64,000 nt of DNA from assembly GCA_013204985.1 (NCBI GenBank), contig JABMLG010000003.1:496001-560000 (forward strand), given 5' to 3'. Every line of letters begins with the position of its first letter. The stretch's first letter is position 1. The position numbers and the translations under genes were made by a program. The notes below the pieces were generated by a model that made no database searches, had not been told where the DNA came from, and saw only the letters and a program-made list of their open reading frames with translations. Positions 45,783-55,100 of this stretch are shown here, piece after piece. This DNA is from Microbacteriaceae bacterium VKM Ac-2855 (GTDB lineage: Bacteria > Actinomycetota > Actinomycetes > Actinomycetales > Microbacteriaceae).

Positions 45783-46259
45783 ATGCCCCTCGAGCCGAAA
45801 CCAGCGCAGTTCCCTGCCATCCGCGCAGCGCTGAAGTTCTACCAGGTGAGCTCCGTGATCACCGGTGTGATGCTGCTGCTGCTCTGCGCCGAAATGGTGC
45901 TGAAGTACGGCTTCCACTACGAACTGTTCGCCTTCGGCCAGCAGGGCATCCTGAACTTCGCGCAGATGTACGAGGTGCCCGGCGGCGAGTACGTGTCCAG
46001 CGGCACCGGCGCCAACGTCTCGACCGGCATCCTGATCGCGCACGGTTGGTTCTACGTCGTGTACCTCTTCGCCGACTTCCGGCTGTGGAGCCTGATGCGC
46101 TGGCCGTTCGCGCGCTTCATCGTCATCGCGCTCGGCGGCGTGATCCCCACCCTCTCCTTCTTCGTCGAAGGGCGCGTCGCCCGCCAGGTCACGGCGTACC
46201 TCGCGCGGCGCGAATCCGCTCTCGTCACCGATCCGAACTCCGTGGAGGCAAACCATTAG
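45783..46259 (+). CDS. DUF3817 integral membrane protein
   Basis: 158 aa. Three to four hydrophobic segments (about 14-34 [20 protein letters not shown], 78-96 [16 protein letters not shown], 105-125) with [10 protein letters not shown] between match DUF3817, a small actinobacterial membrane family of unknown function commonly found just before guaA. The stop TAG overlaps the apparent ATT start of guaA. An ATG 5 bases upstream is out of frame. Confidence 0.88.
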   Translation: MPLEPKPAQFPAIRAALKFYQVSSVITGVMLLLLCAEMVLKYGFHYELFAFGQQGILNFAQMYEVPGGEYVSSGTGANVSTGILIAHGWFYVVYLFADFRLWSLMRWPFARFIVIALGGVIPTLSFFVEGRVARQVTAYLARRESALVTDPNSVEANH

Positions 46260-47841
46260 CGAGCAATCCCACCTGGCGGCGCAGCCCGTCCTGGTCGTCG
46301 ATTTCGGCGCCCAGTACGCGCAGTTGATCGCGCGGCGCGTCCGCGAGGCGAACGTCTACTCCGAGATCGTGCCCTCGACGGTCACGGCCGCCGAGGTCGC
46401 GGCCAAGTCGCCGGTCGGCATCATCCTCTCGGGCGGACCGTCGAGCGTGTACGAAGAGGGCGCTCCGGCGCTCGACCCCGGGATCCTGCAGCTCGGCATC
46501 CCCGTTCTCGGAATCTGCTACGGCTTCCAGGTGATGGCGAAGACCCTCGGCGGCGAGGTCGCGAACACGGGCCTGCGCGAATACGGCGCGACGGATGCGG
46601 GCGTCGTCACCGACGGCGGCGTGCTGCTCGGGCAGCAGCCCACCGACCAGACCGTGTGGATGAGCCACGGCGACTCCGTCTCGAAGGCGCCCGAGGGCTT
46701 CACCGTTCTCGCCTCGACCGAGTCGACCCCCGTCGCCGCGTTCGGCAACGATGAGACCCGGATGTACGGCGTGCAGTGGCACCCCGAGGTGAAGCACTCG
46801 CAGTACGGCCAGGCCGTGATCGAGAACTTCCTGCACCGAGCCGCCGGCATCCCCGCCGACTGGAACTCGTCGAACGTCATCGACGACCAGGTCGCGCTGA
46901 TCCGCGAGCAGGTCGGCACCGGCCGGGTCATCTGCGGACTCTCCGGCGGAGTCGACTCCGCCGTCGCCGCGGCGATCGTGCACAAGGCCGTCGGCGACCA
47001 GCTCACCTGCGTCTTCGTCGACCACGGTCTGATGCGCAAGGACGAGCGTCGCCAGGTCGAGGAGGACTACGTCGCCTCGACCGGTGTCCGACTGATCACG
47101 ATCGACGCCCGCGAGCAGTTCCTGGATGCTCTCGCCGGCGTGACCGATCCGGAGCAGAAGCGCAAGATCATCGGTCGCGAATTCATCCGCTCGTTCGAGG
47201 GCGCAGCCGAAGCGCTGGTGCTCGAGGCGAAGGCGGAGGGCGGCGCGAGCGTCGACTTCCTCGTGCAGGGCACGCTCTATCCCGACGTCGTCGAGTCCGG
47301 CGGCGGCACGGGTACCGCGAACATCAAGTCGCACCACAACGTCGGAGGCCTACCGGAAGACCTGCAGTTCAAGCTGGTCGAGCCGCTGCGCACGCTGTTC
47401 AAGGATGAGGTGCGCGCGATCGGTCGCGAGCTCGGCCTGCCCGAGGTCATCGTCGGACGCCAGCCCTTCCCCGGCCCGGGCCTCGGGATCCGCATCGTGG
47501 GTGAGGTCACGGCAGAGCGTCTCGACCTGCTGCGTGACGCCGACGCGATCGTTCGCGCCGAGCTGACCGCCGCCGGGCTCGACGACGAGATCTGGCAGTG
47601 CCCCGTCGTGCTGCTCGCCGATGTGCGCTCCGTCGGCGTGCAGGGCGATGGTCGCACCTACGGTCACCCGATCGTGCTGCGCCCCGTCTCGTCCGAGGAC
47701 GCGATGACCGCCGACTGGACCCGCCTGCCCTACGACCTGCTCGCGCGGATCTCGAACCGGATCACGAACGAAGTCGCCGGTGTGAACCGCGTCGTGCTCG
47801 ACGTCACGTCGAAGCCGCCGGGAACCATCGAGTGGGAGTGA
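46255..47841 (+). CDS. guaA: GMP synthase (glutamine-hydrolysing), apparently with ATT start
   Basis: 528 aa. It converts XMP to GMP using glutamine. The GATase domain has [29 protein letters not shown] (Cys88) and [10 protein letters not shown]. The ATP-pyrophosphatase loop is [12 protein letters not shown] near 227, and the C-terminal dimerisation part ends [10 protein letters not shown]. No ATG, GTG or TTG lies in frame before the conserved first strand. ATT at 46255 is in frame, 6 bases after a perfect GGAGG, and overlaps the DUF3817 stop. A TTG at 46324 would remove the first strand of the GATase fold, and CTG at 46273 is possible but worse placed. Confidence 0.93.
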   Translation: MSEQSHLAAQPVLVVDFGAQYAQLIARRVREANVYSEIVPSTVTAAEVAAKSPVGIILSGGPSSVYEEGAPALDPGILQLGIPVLGICYGFQVMAKTLGGEVANTGLREYGATDAGVVTDGGVLLGQQPTDQTVWMSHGDSVSKAPEGFTVLASTESTPVAAFGNDETRMYGVQWHPEVKHSQYGQAVIENFLHRAAGIPADWNSSNVIDDQVALIREQVGTGRVICGLSGGVDSAVAAAIVHKAVGDQLTCVFVDHGLMRKDERRQVEEDYVASTGVRLITIDAREQFLDALAGVTDPEQKRKIIGREFIRSFEGAAEALVLEAKAEGGASVDFLVQGTLYPDVVESGGGTGTANIKSHHNVGGLPEDLQFKLVEPLRTLFKDEVRAIGRELGLPEVIVGRQPFPGPGLGIRIVGEVTAERLDLLRDADAIVRAELTAAGLDDEIWQCPVVLLADVRSVGVQGDGRTYGHPIVLRPVSSEDAMTADWTRLPYDLLARISNRITNEVAGVNRVVLDVTSKPPGTIEWE

Positions 47842-47857
47842 TCCCGCGGCGCTGACC

Positions 47858-47895
47858 ACGAGGGGCCGTCACCTGAAGAGGTGGCGGCCCCTCGT
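47858..47895. terminator. Terminator after guaA
   Basis: A 17-bp stem with one G-T pair (47858-47874 with 47879-47895) and a GAAG loop, 16 bases after the stop. Confidence 0.85.
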
Positions 47896-48002
47896 CGTCC
47901 GCCGTTCCTGTCAGCGTTTTCGGTGACGTGCGCCGGTCTCGCCGACGGGGTACGTTCGGCTCAGGCGCCCGGCGTCACCCACCGCAGAGGCCAGGAGGAT
48001 CC

Positions 48003-49178
48003 ATGCCACGCGTCAGTCCCATCGGCCGACCGGGGCGGCGGCGCCCGCTCGCCGGGATCATGATCCTGGCCGCTGCCCTCGCCGCCGTTCTCGTCGGTCT
48101 CGCGCCGGCGCAGACCGCGCGCGCGGACTCGCCCTACTTCCTCGACGTGCCGACGTCGCATCCGTTCTACGCCGAGATCCAGTGGATGGGAGAGAGCGGG
48201 GTCTCGAGCGGGTACGCGGTGGAGGGTGGGCGGGAGTACCGCCCGAACGGCCTCGTGACGCGGCAGGCGGTCGCGGCCTTCCTGTATCGCCGCTCGGGTG
48301 AGAGCGCTGTGCCCCCGGTCGAGGCCACCTTCTCGGACGTGCCGACGAACCACCCGTTCGCGACGGAGATCGAGTGGATGGCTGCCGCCGACATCACGGA
48401 CGGCTACCTCGAGGCCGACGGTCGGCGCACGTTCCGTCCCGAGCAGGTGCTCAGCCGGCAGGCGATGTCGGCCTTCCTCGCGAGAGCGGTGAAAGTGTTC
48501 CCGACCTCGCCCATCGAGGAATCCTTCGCCGATGTCGCCTGGACGACACCGTTCTACCGTGAGATCGAGTGGATGAGATCCGAGGGGATCAGCACGGGCA
48601 CGGCCTCCTCGTCGGGCAAGCCGCTGTACAAGCCTCTCGACGACGTCACGCGGCAGGCTCTGGCGGCCTTCCTCTACCGACTCCGCGACACCCCGACGAA
48701 CGATCCGACGGACCAGTCGACCTGGATCATCGGTTTCGGTGAGATGGGACCGGCGCAGGTCGGTGACAGCTTCGAACACGCCATCGGGTCCGTGCCGGGA
48801 AGCACCCGGGAGCAGACGCCCGCCTGCACCAGCGCCATGATCGGGTACGACCGTTCTCCGGCCGTGAACGCTCTGTACCCGTATCAGGCGGGCCAGCCTC
48901 TCATCGCGACGATCTGGTACAAGCTCGATCCCGGCGGCACGGGCGTGCTCGAGACCACCGCGGGGATCGGCACCGGCTCGAGCAGGGCCGAGGTCCTCGC
49001 CGCTTACGCGGGGCGCACCACCGAGCATCCCGACATCTACGATCCGGCGCACCCGTCACTCTCCGTGACCGCGACGAACGGGCAGTCGATCGTCTTCTCG
49101 TTCGGCTCCTCCGACACCGTCGACCTGCTGCGGACCGGAGAGCTGGCGGTGGCCCTGGCCGGGGAACCCTGCAGCTAG
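48003..49178 (+). CDS. Secreted protein with N-terminal SLH-like repeats and unknown C-terminal domain
   Basis: 391 aa. The signal peptide ends near ARADS (about 42). Here the three SLH-like repeats come first (about 45-228: DVPTSHPFYAEIQWM, DVPTNHPFATEIEWM, DVAWTTPFYREIEWM), the reverse of the other four proteins. The C-terminal domain (about 235-391) has WIIGFGEMGPAQVGDSF, ACTSAMIGYDRSPAVNALYPYQAG and IGTGSSRAEVLAAYAGRTTEHPDIYDP; I do not recognise it. It resembles small beta-rich domains of secreted actinobacterial proteins. GGAGGAT gives a strong ribosome site. Confidence 0.83.
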   Translation: MPRVSPIGRPGRRRPLAGIMILAAALAAVLVGLAPAQTARADSPYFLDVPTSHPFYAEIQWMGESGVSSGYAVEGGREYRPNGLVTRQAVAAFLYRRSGESAVPPVEATFSDVPTNHPFATEIEWMAAADITDGYLEADGRRTFRPEQVLSRQAMSAFLARAVKVFPTSPIEESFADVAWTTPFYREIEWMRSEGISTGTASSSGKPLYKPLDDVTRQALAAFLYRLRDTPTNDPTDQSTWIIGFGEMGPAQVGDSFEHAIGSVPGSTREQTPACTSAMIGYDRSPAVNALYPYQAGQPLIATIWYKLDPGGTGVLETTAGIGTGSSRAEVLAAYAGRTTEHPDIYDPAHPSLSVTATNGQSIVFSFGSSDTVDLLRTGELAVALAGEPCS

Positions 49179-49327
49179 GTCTCCGCTCGCCTGGTCCTGA
49201 TCGGCGCGGATACTCTCCGATCGGCGGTCCACCACACGGGGGTGATTGCGGGCGGACACGACACCTCACCTGTTGGATAGGCTCGAACGGTACGCGTGCA
49301 CGCCGCTCGGCCACTGGGGGAATCCGC

Positions 49328-50953
49328 ATGACAGCCATCACTCGAGGACCCTTCACGCGTTTCGCGGCGATGCTCACCCTCGCGGCCGTCGCCGCGACCA
49401 CCTTCGGTGTGACGTCCTCCGCCGCCGCAGCGACGTCGGCACCCGGCTACTCGGCGACGACCACGATCCCGATCGGCGAGAGCTACGACGGCGGCGACAT
49501 CGTCGTCGACGACGCGAGTTCGCGCGCGTACGTCCTCTCTCGAGGCGTCGAGAACTGGGACAACCGCACGCTCACCGCGATCGACACGACGAGCGATACG
49601 GTCGCATCGACGCTGATCATCCCGGGAGCGTACGGCGACCAGCTCGAACTCGACGCCGAGCATGACCGCATCATCGCCTGGACACCGGGCGACACCCTCG
49701 TCGCTGTCGTCCGCGCCTCCAGCCTGGAGCTGCTGTACAGCGTCTACCTCGACGAAGGTCCGCGCAGCGTGGGGATCGACACGGTCACCGGCCAGGTCCT
49801 GATCGGCACATCCGCCGGGGTCGCCGTACTGACGCCGACGGATGTCCGTGCAGAGTCCCGCTTCATCGCATTGAGCGGGCCAGCGGATGCGATCGCGGTC
49901 GACGAAGCCGGACGCCGCGCCTATGTCCACGTGGAGCGCGGCGCGACCGACGCCGTCGCGACGATCGATCTCGACCGCAGCACGGACAGTGTGATCGACA
50001 CGCACGACCTGGCGCTCGCCGCGCGATCCATGCAGTGGGACTCGGGCGCTCGGCGCATCCTGCTGCACGATCCGACCGACCGTCGCATCGTCGTCGTCGA
50101 TCCCGCGGATTGGAGCGTCGGAGCGTCGATCGCGGTGAGCGAGAACGCTCGGGACCTCGCCGTGGACCCGATCGGTCGACGCGCGTTCGTCTCGAACGGC
50201 GTCGACTCGACGGTATCGGTGATCGATCTGCGATCCGCAGCCGTCATCGGAACGCTGGACGGCTCGGGCGCCGCGGCGATCGCGGCCGGCGTGAGCATCG
50301 CCGGACAAAAGGTCTACGTGGCGCGAGCCTCCGCCGACGGCCCCACATCGGTGCTCGTCTTCGACGGTCCCGCTTTCATCGTCAGCGGCGGACACGCCGT
50401 GCTGGATGTGCCGGCCGACAGCGCTTTCTACACCGAGATCGCGTGGATGTTCTCCCGTGGCTTGACGACCGGGTACGCCGAGAGCGACGGCTCGCTGAGC
50501 TATCGACCGACGGCGACGGTCTCGCGCGAGGCCATGTCGGCGTTCCTCTACCGGTACTCGGGCGACACGTTCACGCCGCCGCCCACGCCGTCGTTCGCCG
50601 ATGTTCCCGTCGACTCCACCTTCTACACGCAGATCGAGTGGATGAAGGCCGAGGGCATCAGTACCGGTACCGTGCAGGCCGACGGCTCTGTCCGCTTCCT
50701 GCCCGGCGACCCCGTTTCCCGGCAGGCGATGTCGGCGTTCCTCGCGCGCCTCGATGGCGCGACTCCGACCGCACCGGTCACGTCGAGTTTCAGCGATGTC
50801 CCGACGGACCACCCCTTCTTCACCGAGATCGAGTGGATGGCCGCCGAGGGCATCAGCACCGGCTACCCGGACGGCACCTTCCGACCCACGGACGTCGTGA
50901 CCCGGCAGGCGATGGCAGCGTTCCTGTACCGCTTCGATCAGCGTGACGACTGA
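49328..50953 (+). CDS. Secreted YVTN-type beta-propeller protein with three SLH-like repeats
   Basis: 541 aa. A signal peptide (to about residue 36, SSAAAATSA) is followed by a beta-propeller (about 40-350) with repeated blades such as DIVVDDASSRAYVLSRG, LELDAEHDRIIAWTPGD and LAVDPIGRRAFVSNGVDSTVSVIDLRSAAVIGTL, the YVTN/WD-like pattern of surface proteins. Three SLH-like repeats from about 357 fill the C-terminus, the last ending TRQAMAAFLYRFDQRDD. Likely a ligand-binding head displayed on the wall; the ligand is unknown. Confidence 0.86.
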   Translation: MTAITRGPFTRFAAMLTLAAVAATTFGVTSSAAAATSAPGYSATTTIPIGESYDGGDIVVDDASSRAYVLSRGVENWDNRTLTAIDTTSDTVASTLIIPGAYGDQLELDAEHDRIIAWTPGDTLVAVVRASSLELLYSVYLDEGPRSVGIDTVTGQVLIGTSAGVAVLTPTDVRAESRFIALSGPADAIAVDEAGRRAYVHVERGATDAVATIDLDRSTDSVIDTHDLALAARSMQWDSGARRILLHDPTDRRIVVVDPADWSVGASIAVSENARDLAVDPIGRRAFVSNGVDSTVSVIDLRSAAVIGTLDGSGAAAIAAGVSIAGQKVYVARASADGPTSVLVFDGPAFIVSGGHAVLDVPADSAFYTEIAWMFSRGLTTGYAESDGSLSYRPTATVSREAMSAFLYRYSGDTFTPPPTPSFADVPVDSTFYTQIEWMKAEGISTGTVQADGSVRFLPGDPVSRQAMSAFLARLDGATPTAPVTSSFSDVPTDHPFFTEIEWMAAEGISTGYPDGTFRPTDVVTRQAMAAFLYRFDQRDD

Positions 50954-51103
50954 GCGGCGAGGCGCCCCGGAATCCGGTCCCTGAGGAGGCTTCCTCGGAC
51001 ACTCCGGAGCCAGTAGCATCCATCAGGGCTCGCCGCGGACCTCTCCGCGCCTGAGGTGCGAGCGGTCGCTCGCGTCCGCGAGTGAACAAGAACCGGGGGA
51101 ACC

Positions 51104-53527
51104 GTGCGTCATTTCCGCTCATCCGTCGTTGCGATCGCAGCGACGCTCGCTCTCGCGTTGTCGGGGGCGACGGTCGCATCAGCCGATCAGCAACTCCCGA
51201 CGACGGCGCCCGCTCAGGTCGTGCCCGCCACGAACGACACCGTGCACGTCTCGTCGAACGGGGAGTTCGCGAGCACGCCCAAGCTCTCCGTCGTCGGAAC
51301 GCTCGGTGTCCGGGTGGGCGACGGCACTCCCGCACAAGCCGATCCCGCGACGGGCGAGATCGCGCCGGGCGGCGAACCCGAGACGAGCTACACGATCTCG
51401 ACGGCGGACGGAACCGTGGTCGACATCTCGGGCGCGTTCCCGCAGACGGTGACGACCGGCTCCGAGATCGACGCCACCGTCGCCGTGCCGGAGGACGTCA
51501 GCGCAGCGTTGCCGACCGCGGTCGCGTCGCAGGTGCGTGCCGCGACGGATGCTCCGGTGGGCGCGTCATCCGCCGCGGGTGCGTCCGTGCTCGAGACCTC
51601 GGTCGAGACCGGCGCGACGCTGCAGATCGTGGAAGCGGATGTCACCCCGCGCGCGGCCGCGGCGGGAGTCACCCAGCCGCTGTACGTAGCGGTCGTCGCG
51701 CCCAACGGCTCGGTGCCGAACTTCTACACCGACGCGCAGGTCGCTTCGCTGTCGAGTGCGCTCGGCAGCTACTGGGTCGGACAGACCTACGGCGAGATCG
51801 CCTCGATCCCACTCCAGGCGACGCGCCAGTACACCTCCGCGTTCGGCGGATGCGATACGGATGCGCTCTGGAACGAGGCCCTCAGCAGCTTCGGCTTCGA
51901 AGGCGACTGGCAGAGTGCCGACTACAACGGCGCGCACGTCGTCGTCCTGACCCCGGATTCGGATTGCGGTTTCATCGGCGTCGGCTCGATCGGCACTCCC
52001 GGCTCGGGAGGTGTCATCCAATCGGTGGTGAACATCGGCCTCGACAAGACCACCGTGGCGCACGAATTCGGTCACAATCTCGGCCTCGGCCACTCCAACA
52101 CGACCTACTGCAGCGACCCCGCCTTCGTCGACAGCGACAGCAGCTGCTACTACGAGGAGTACCACGACTACTACGACGTGATGGCGGGCGGACTCTGCAC
52201 CGGATCGCGCTGTTGGGACGAACTCGGTGCGCTGAACGTGATCGGACGCGCCAGGCTCGGTGTCTCGCAGATCGACTCGCTGGAGATCGATCCGGCCGAG
52301 CCCAGCCGTTCCTGGACGGCGACGATCGCCGCGGCCTCGGCGAGCGGCGGTCGCCAGGGCCTCGAAGTCGTCGACCCGATCACCGGTGGGTACTACTACG
52401 TCGAGTACCGTTCCGGCACGGGGATCGATGCCGGCGGCTTCTACGCCAGCGGTGAATCCGACTACTTCCGTCCGGGGGTGAGGGTGGCGTCGTATCAGGA
52501 GCGAGACTCCGACGGGTACTTCGTCGACTTCTCGAACCAGGCGTCCATCATCCAGGACGACACGGACCCGAGCTTCCGCCCGTACGCGATGCGGGTGACG
52601 GACACCTTCTCCACGCAGTCGGCCGGTCTCTCGATCGCGGTGAACAGCACGAGCGGCACGGAGGCGACGGTGACGGTGACCGAACGCCGCAGCGCCCAGC
52701 TCGTTCCCAAAGCCCGCTCGGCCGCCATCACCGGCGCGACGGCCATCGGCTCGACCCTCTCCATCGTGAACGACAACTGGAACGTGCCGTCGGTGAACCG
52801 CAGCTACGAATGGCTCCGGAACGGCTCGCCGATCGGAGCGACGGGCGCGCAATACGTCACCGTCGCGGCGGACGAGGGCACGGCCATCACGGCACAGGTC
52901 ACGGCCTCCCGCGCCGAGTACCTGACGGGGTCCACCACGACGAACAGCGTGCTCGTCGACTCCCGGCCGCACGCGTTCAGCGATGTCCTGCCGACGCATC
53001 CGTTCTTCACCGACATCGAGTGGATGGCCTCGACCGGTCTCTCGACCGGGTACGACGACGGTCGGGGTGGGAAGGAGTACCGGCCCAGCGCGAACGTGAC
53101 GCGTCAGGCGATGGCCGCATTCCTCTTCCGGCTCTCGGGCGACAGCGCCTACACGGCGCCTGCCGAACCGTCGTTCAGCGACGTGCCGACCACGCACCCG
53201 TACTATCGCGAGATCGAGTGGATGAAGGCGGAGGGGATCACGACCGGGAATCCTGACGGGACCTACAACCCCAACGGCGTCGTGTCGCGCCAGGCAATGG
53301 CGGCCTTCCTCGCGCGGATGTCCGGTGAGACGATCGTCGTTCCGGCCACGCCCTCCTTCAGCGATGTGCCGACGACCAACCCGTTCTACGCGGAGATCGA
53401 GTGGATGCGCTCGAGCGGTATCTCCACGGGGTACGACGACGGCACCTATCGCCCCATCGCCGACGTGTCGCGTCAGGCGATGGCCGCGTTCCTGCACCGG
53501 TACGACGCGAAGTACGGCGACTCGTAG
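51104..53527 (+). CDS. Secreted metzincin-type metalloprotease with three SLH-like repeats
   Basis: 807 aa. A signal peptide ends near ATVASADQ. A propeptide-like region (about 30-180) precedes a reprolysin-like peptidase domain with zinc motif HEFGHNLGLGHS at 320-331 (His320, Glu321, His324, His330) and a Met-turn YYDVMAGG near 360. After a further beta-rich region and an Ig-like segment (GSTLSIVNDNWNVP...YEWLRNGSPIGATG, about 550-610), three SLH-like repeats run from about 624 to the end. GTG start with GGGGGA upstream. Probably a wall-anchored protease acting outside the cell. Confidence 0.88.
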   Translation: MRHFRSSVVAIAATLALALSGATVASADQQLPTTAPAQVVPATNDTVHVSSNGEFASTPKLSVVGTLGVRVGDGTPAQADPATGEIAPGGEPETSYTISTADGTVVDISGAFPQTVTTGSEIDATVAVPEDVSAALPTAVASQVRAATDAPVGASSAAGASVLETSVETGATLQIVEADVTPRAAAAGVTQPLYVAVVAPNGSVPNFYTDAQVASLSSALGSYWVGQTYGEIASIPLQATRQYTSAFGGCDTDALWNEALSSFGFEGDWQSADYNGAHVVVLTPDSDCGFIGVGSIGTPGSGGVIQSVVNIGLDKTTVAHEFGHNLGLGHSNTTYCSDPAFVDSDSSCYYEEYHDYYDVMAGGLCTGSRCWDELGALNVIGRARLGVSQIDSLEIDPAEPSRSWTATIAAASASGGRQGLEVVDPITGGYYYVEYRSGTGIDAGGFYASGESDYFRPGVRVASYQERDSDGYFVDFSNQASIIQDDTDPSFRPYAMRVTDTFSTQSAGLSIAVNSTSGTEATVTVTERRSAQLVPKARSAAITGATAIGSTLSIVNDNWNVPSVNRSYEWLRNGSPIGATGAQYVTVAADEGTAITAQVTASRAEYLTGSTTTNSVLVDSRPHAFSDVLPTHPFFTDIEWMASTGLSTGYDDGRGGKEYRPSANVTRQAMAAFLFRLSGDSAYTAPAEPSFSDVPTTHPYYREIEWMKAEGITTGNPDGTYNPNGVVSRQAMAAFLARMSGETIVVPATPSFSDVPTTNPFYAEIEWMRSSGISTGYDDGTYRPIADVSRQAMAAFLHRYDAKYGDS

Positions 53528-53551
53528 CGGGTCGTCGGGATCGTGGCCGGG

Positions 53552-53914
53552 TCAGAGCCTCTCGTCCACGATCCCGACGAAGCGCGAGCCGATACCGTCG
53601 TACTCGCCGCGGCGGAATCCCGAGCGCACGGGCGGCAGCTCATCCGCACCGTGCGTTTCGCAGCTGAGGTAGTCGAACGCCGGCCACCACTTCTTGGGGC
53701 GCGCGTTCTCGGAGAAGCCGCAGACGTCGCAGACGAGTTCGACCCAGACGGGGCGCTTGCCGGTGCGGTTCGCGCGCGACTGCACGAGCCACGCGGGCGG
53801 GTCCTGCTCGATCGCGGCGAACTCCTCCTCGGTCATCCGCGTGGGGAGTCCGTGCCGGGAGGCCATCTCGAGGGGGATGTCGAGCCGAAGGGCCGCGTCG
53901 CGTCGGGAGATCAT
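53552..53914 (-). CDS. DUF5997 family protein
   Basis: 120 aa soluble protein. Conserved-looking elements are LDIPLEMASRHGLP, FAAIEQDPPAWLVQSRANRTGKRPVWVELVCDVCGFSENARPKKWWPAFDYLSCETHG with a C-x2-C...C pattern that may bind metal, and an acidic-basic tail. It matches DUF5997, a small actinobacterial family of unknown function. The ATG has TAGGGT 6 bases upstream, so it may be leaderless. It converges on the metalloprotease gene. Confidence 0.85.
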   Translation of the reverse strand: MISRRDAALRLDIPLEMASRHGLPTRMTEEEFAAIEQDPPAWLVQSRANRTGKRPVWVELVCDVCGFSENARPKKWWPAFDYLSCETHGADELPPVRSGFRRGEYDGIGSRFVGIVDERL

Positions 53915-53923
53915 CCGTTCACC

Positions 53924-54949
53924 CTATGCCCGCACGGGGCGCAACGTGATCCGGGCGAACAGCCACTCCAACGGCCCCTGTCGGAGCACGCGTGTCCAGA
54001 GCAGTGCGAACGCCATCGCGCCGAAGATGAAACCGGCGAGCAGCGTCCAACTGCGCCAAGCGGTGAAGTCGTAGACGTTGGGGAACGCCTGCAGGTACAC
54101 CGCGAGCAGCACGAGGTGCAGCGTGTAGACCGTGAGCGGCATGGCGCCGATCGCGGCGACGGGGGTGAGTGCGCGCCCGCCGATCGTGCGGATCGGCGAT
54201 GGGGCGGATCCGCAGAGCCAGCAGAGCGAACCGGCCACGGCGACCGCGACACCACCGGCGCCGAGCAACTCGAACGTGGTGCTGGAATGCGCCTCCACCA
54301 GCGTCGGCCCGCCGAGGGCGCGGCCCCCGGCGTACCCCGCCACTGCGGCGACGGTCCCGCCGACGATCATCCACGCCTGCGTCCGTGCCGAACGTACATC
54401 GCAGCGGGCGAGCAGTAGGCCGACGGTCAGGTACGCGAGCCAGGACGGCACGGGGTAGTAGAGGGTGAGCCAGGTGACCACTTCGGACGCCCACGCGCTT
54501 TCGACGGGCTCCAGGGTTTGCAGATACGCCGGAGCCGCGACAGAGATGGCGGTGACGACCACCGGACCGGCGAGGGCGAAGACGCCGACCAGTGCGGCGA
54601 GGAGCCAGCGCGGCGCGTAGAGGAAGACGGCGGCGAGGACGAACATCAGTCCGTAGTGCGGCAGGATCACGGCGATCGGGGTACCGAGCGCGATCAGCAT
54701 CACGCCCAACAGGAGCAGCAGCACACCGCGCAGCACGATCGACAGCGTGGTGCGGATGCGGCGGCCGCCCGGGCGAGCCCCTCCGCTCATCAGGCCGATC
54801 GAGACTCCGGCCAGGGTTGCGAAGAGCACGGAGCTGCGGCCGTCCCAGAGCTGCTCTCCCTCGGTGGGGGCGACGTGCGCCGCGAACATGCCGACGATCG
54901 CAAGGCCGCGCGCGACGTCGAGGCCGATGATGCGGGTGGCTGTCGTCAC
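53924..54949 (-). CDS. Multi-spanning membrane acyltransferase-like protein (HGSNAT/DUF418 type)
   Basis: 341 aa. The start IIGLDVARGLAIVGMFAAHV is the signature of the YeiB/HGSNAT-like group. About ten helices follow, with GRSSVLFATLAGVSIGLMSG, RGVLLLLLGVMLIALG and, near the C-terminus, AIGAMPLTVYTLHLVLL. Members are thought to move acyl groups across the membrane to extracellular sugars; substrate unknown here. GTG start. Its stop lies 10 bases before the DUF5997 start, within that gene's candidate promoter. Confidence 0.8.
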   Translation of the reverse strand: MTTATRIIGLDVARGLAIVGMFAAHVAPTEGEQLWDGRSSVLFATLAGVSIGLMSGGARPGGRRIRTTLSIVLRGVLLLLLGVMLIALGTPIAVILPHYGLMFVLAAVFLYAPRWLLAALVGVFALAGPVVVTAISVAAPAYLQTLEPVESAWASEVVTWLTLYYPVPSWLAYLTVGLLLARCDVRSARTQAWMIVGGTVAAVAGYAGGRALGGPTLVEAHSSTTFELLGAGGVAVAVAGSLCWLCGSAPSPIRTIGGRALTPVAAIGAMPLTVYTLHLVLLAVYLQAFPNVYDFTAWRSWTLLAGFIFGAMAFALLWTRVLRQGPLEWLFARITLRPVRA

Positions 54950-54969
54950 GCGCCCATCGTGCCAGCCCT

Positions 54970-55016
54970 CCCTGCGAGGGACCCCTCCTCGGTTCGAGGG
55001 CGGCTCCCTCGCAGGG
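54970..55016. repeat. Palindromic intergenic repeat, copy D (short form)
   Basis: Arms CCCTGCGAGGGA (54970-54981) and TCCCTCGCAGGG (55005-55016). The left arm continues as GACCCCTCCTCG, sharing the family core, but the loop is shorter than in copies A-C. It lies between two minus-strand genes. Confidence 0.75.
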
Positions 55017-55054
55017 GGGCGTGGGCCGGGCCGGGCGGTGGGCGGGCACGCGAA

Positions 55055-55084
55055 AGGGCGCCCGACCCGGAGGTCGGACGCCCT
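55055..55084 (-). terminator. Terminator after the Bax1-inhibitor gene
   Basis: AGGGCG-C-CCGACC and GGTCGG-A-CGCCCT arms around CGGA, with one mismatched pair, 38 bases beyond the stop. Confidence 0.65.
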
Positions 55085-55100
55085 GTCGTGCGAGGCGGTG

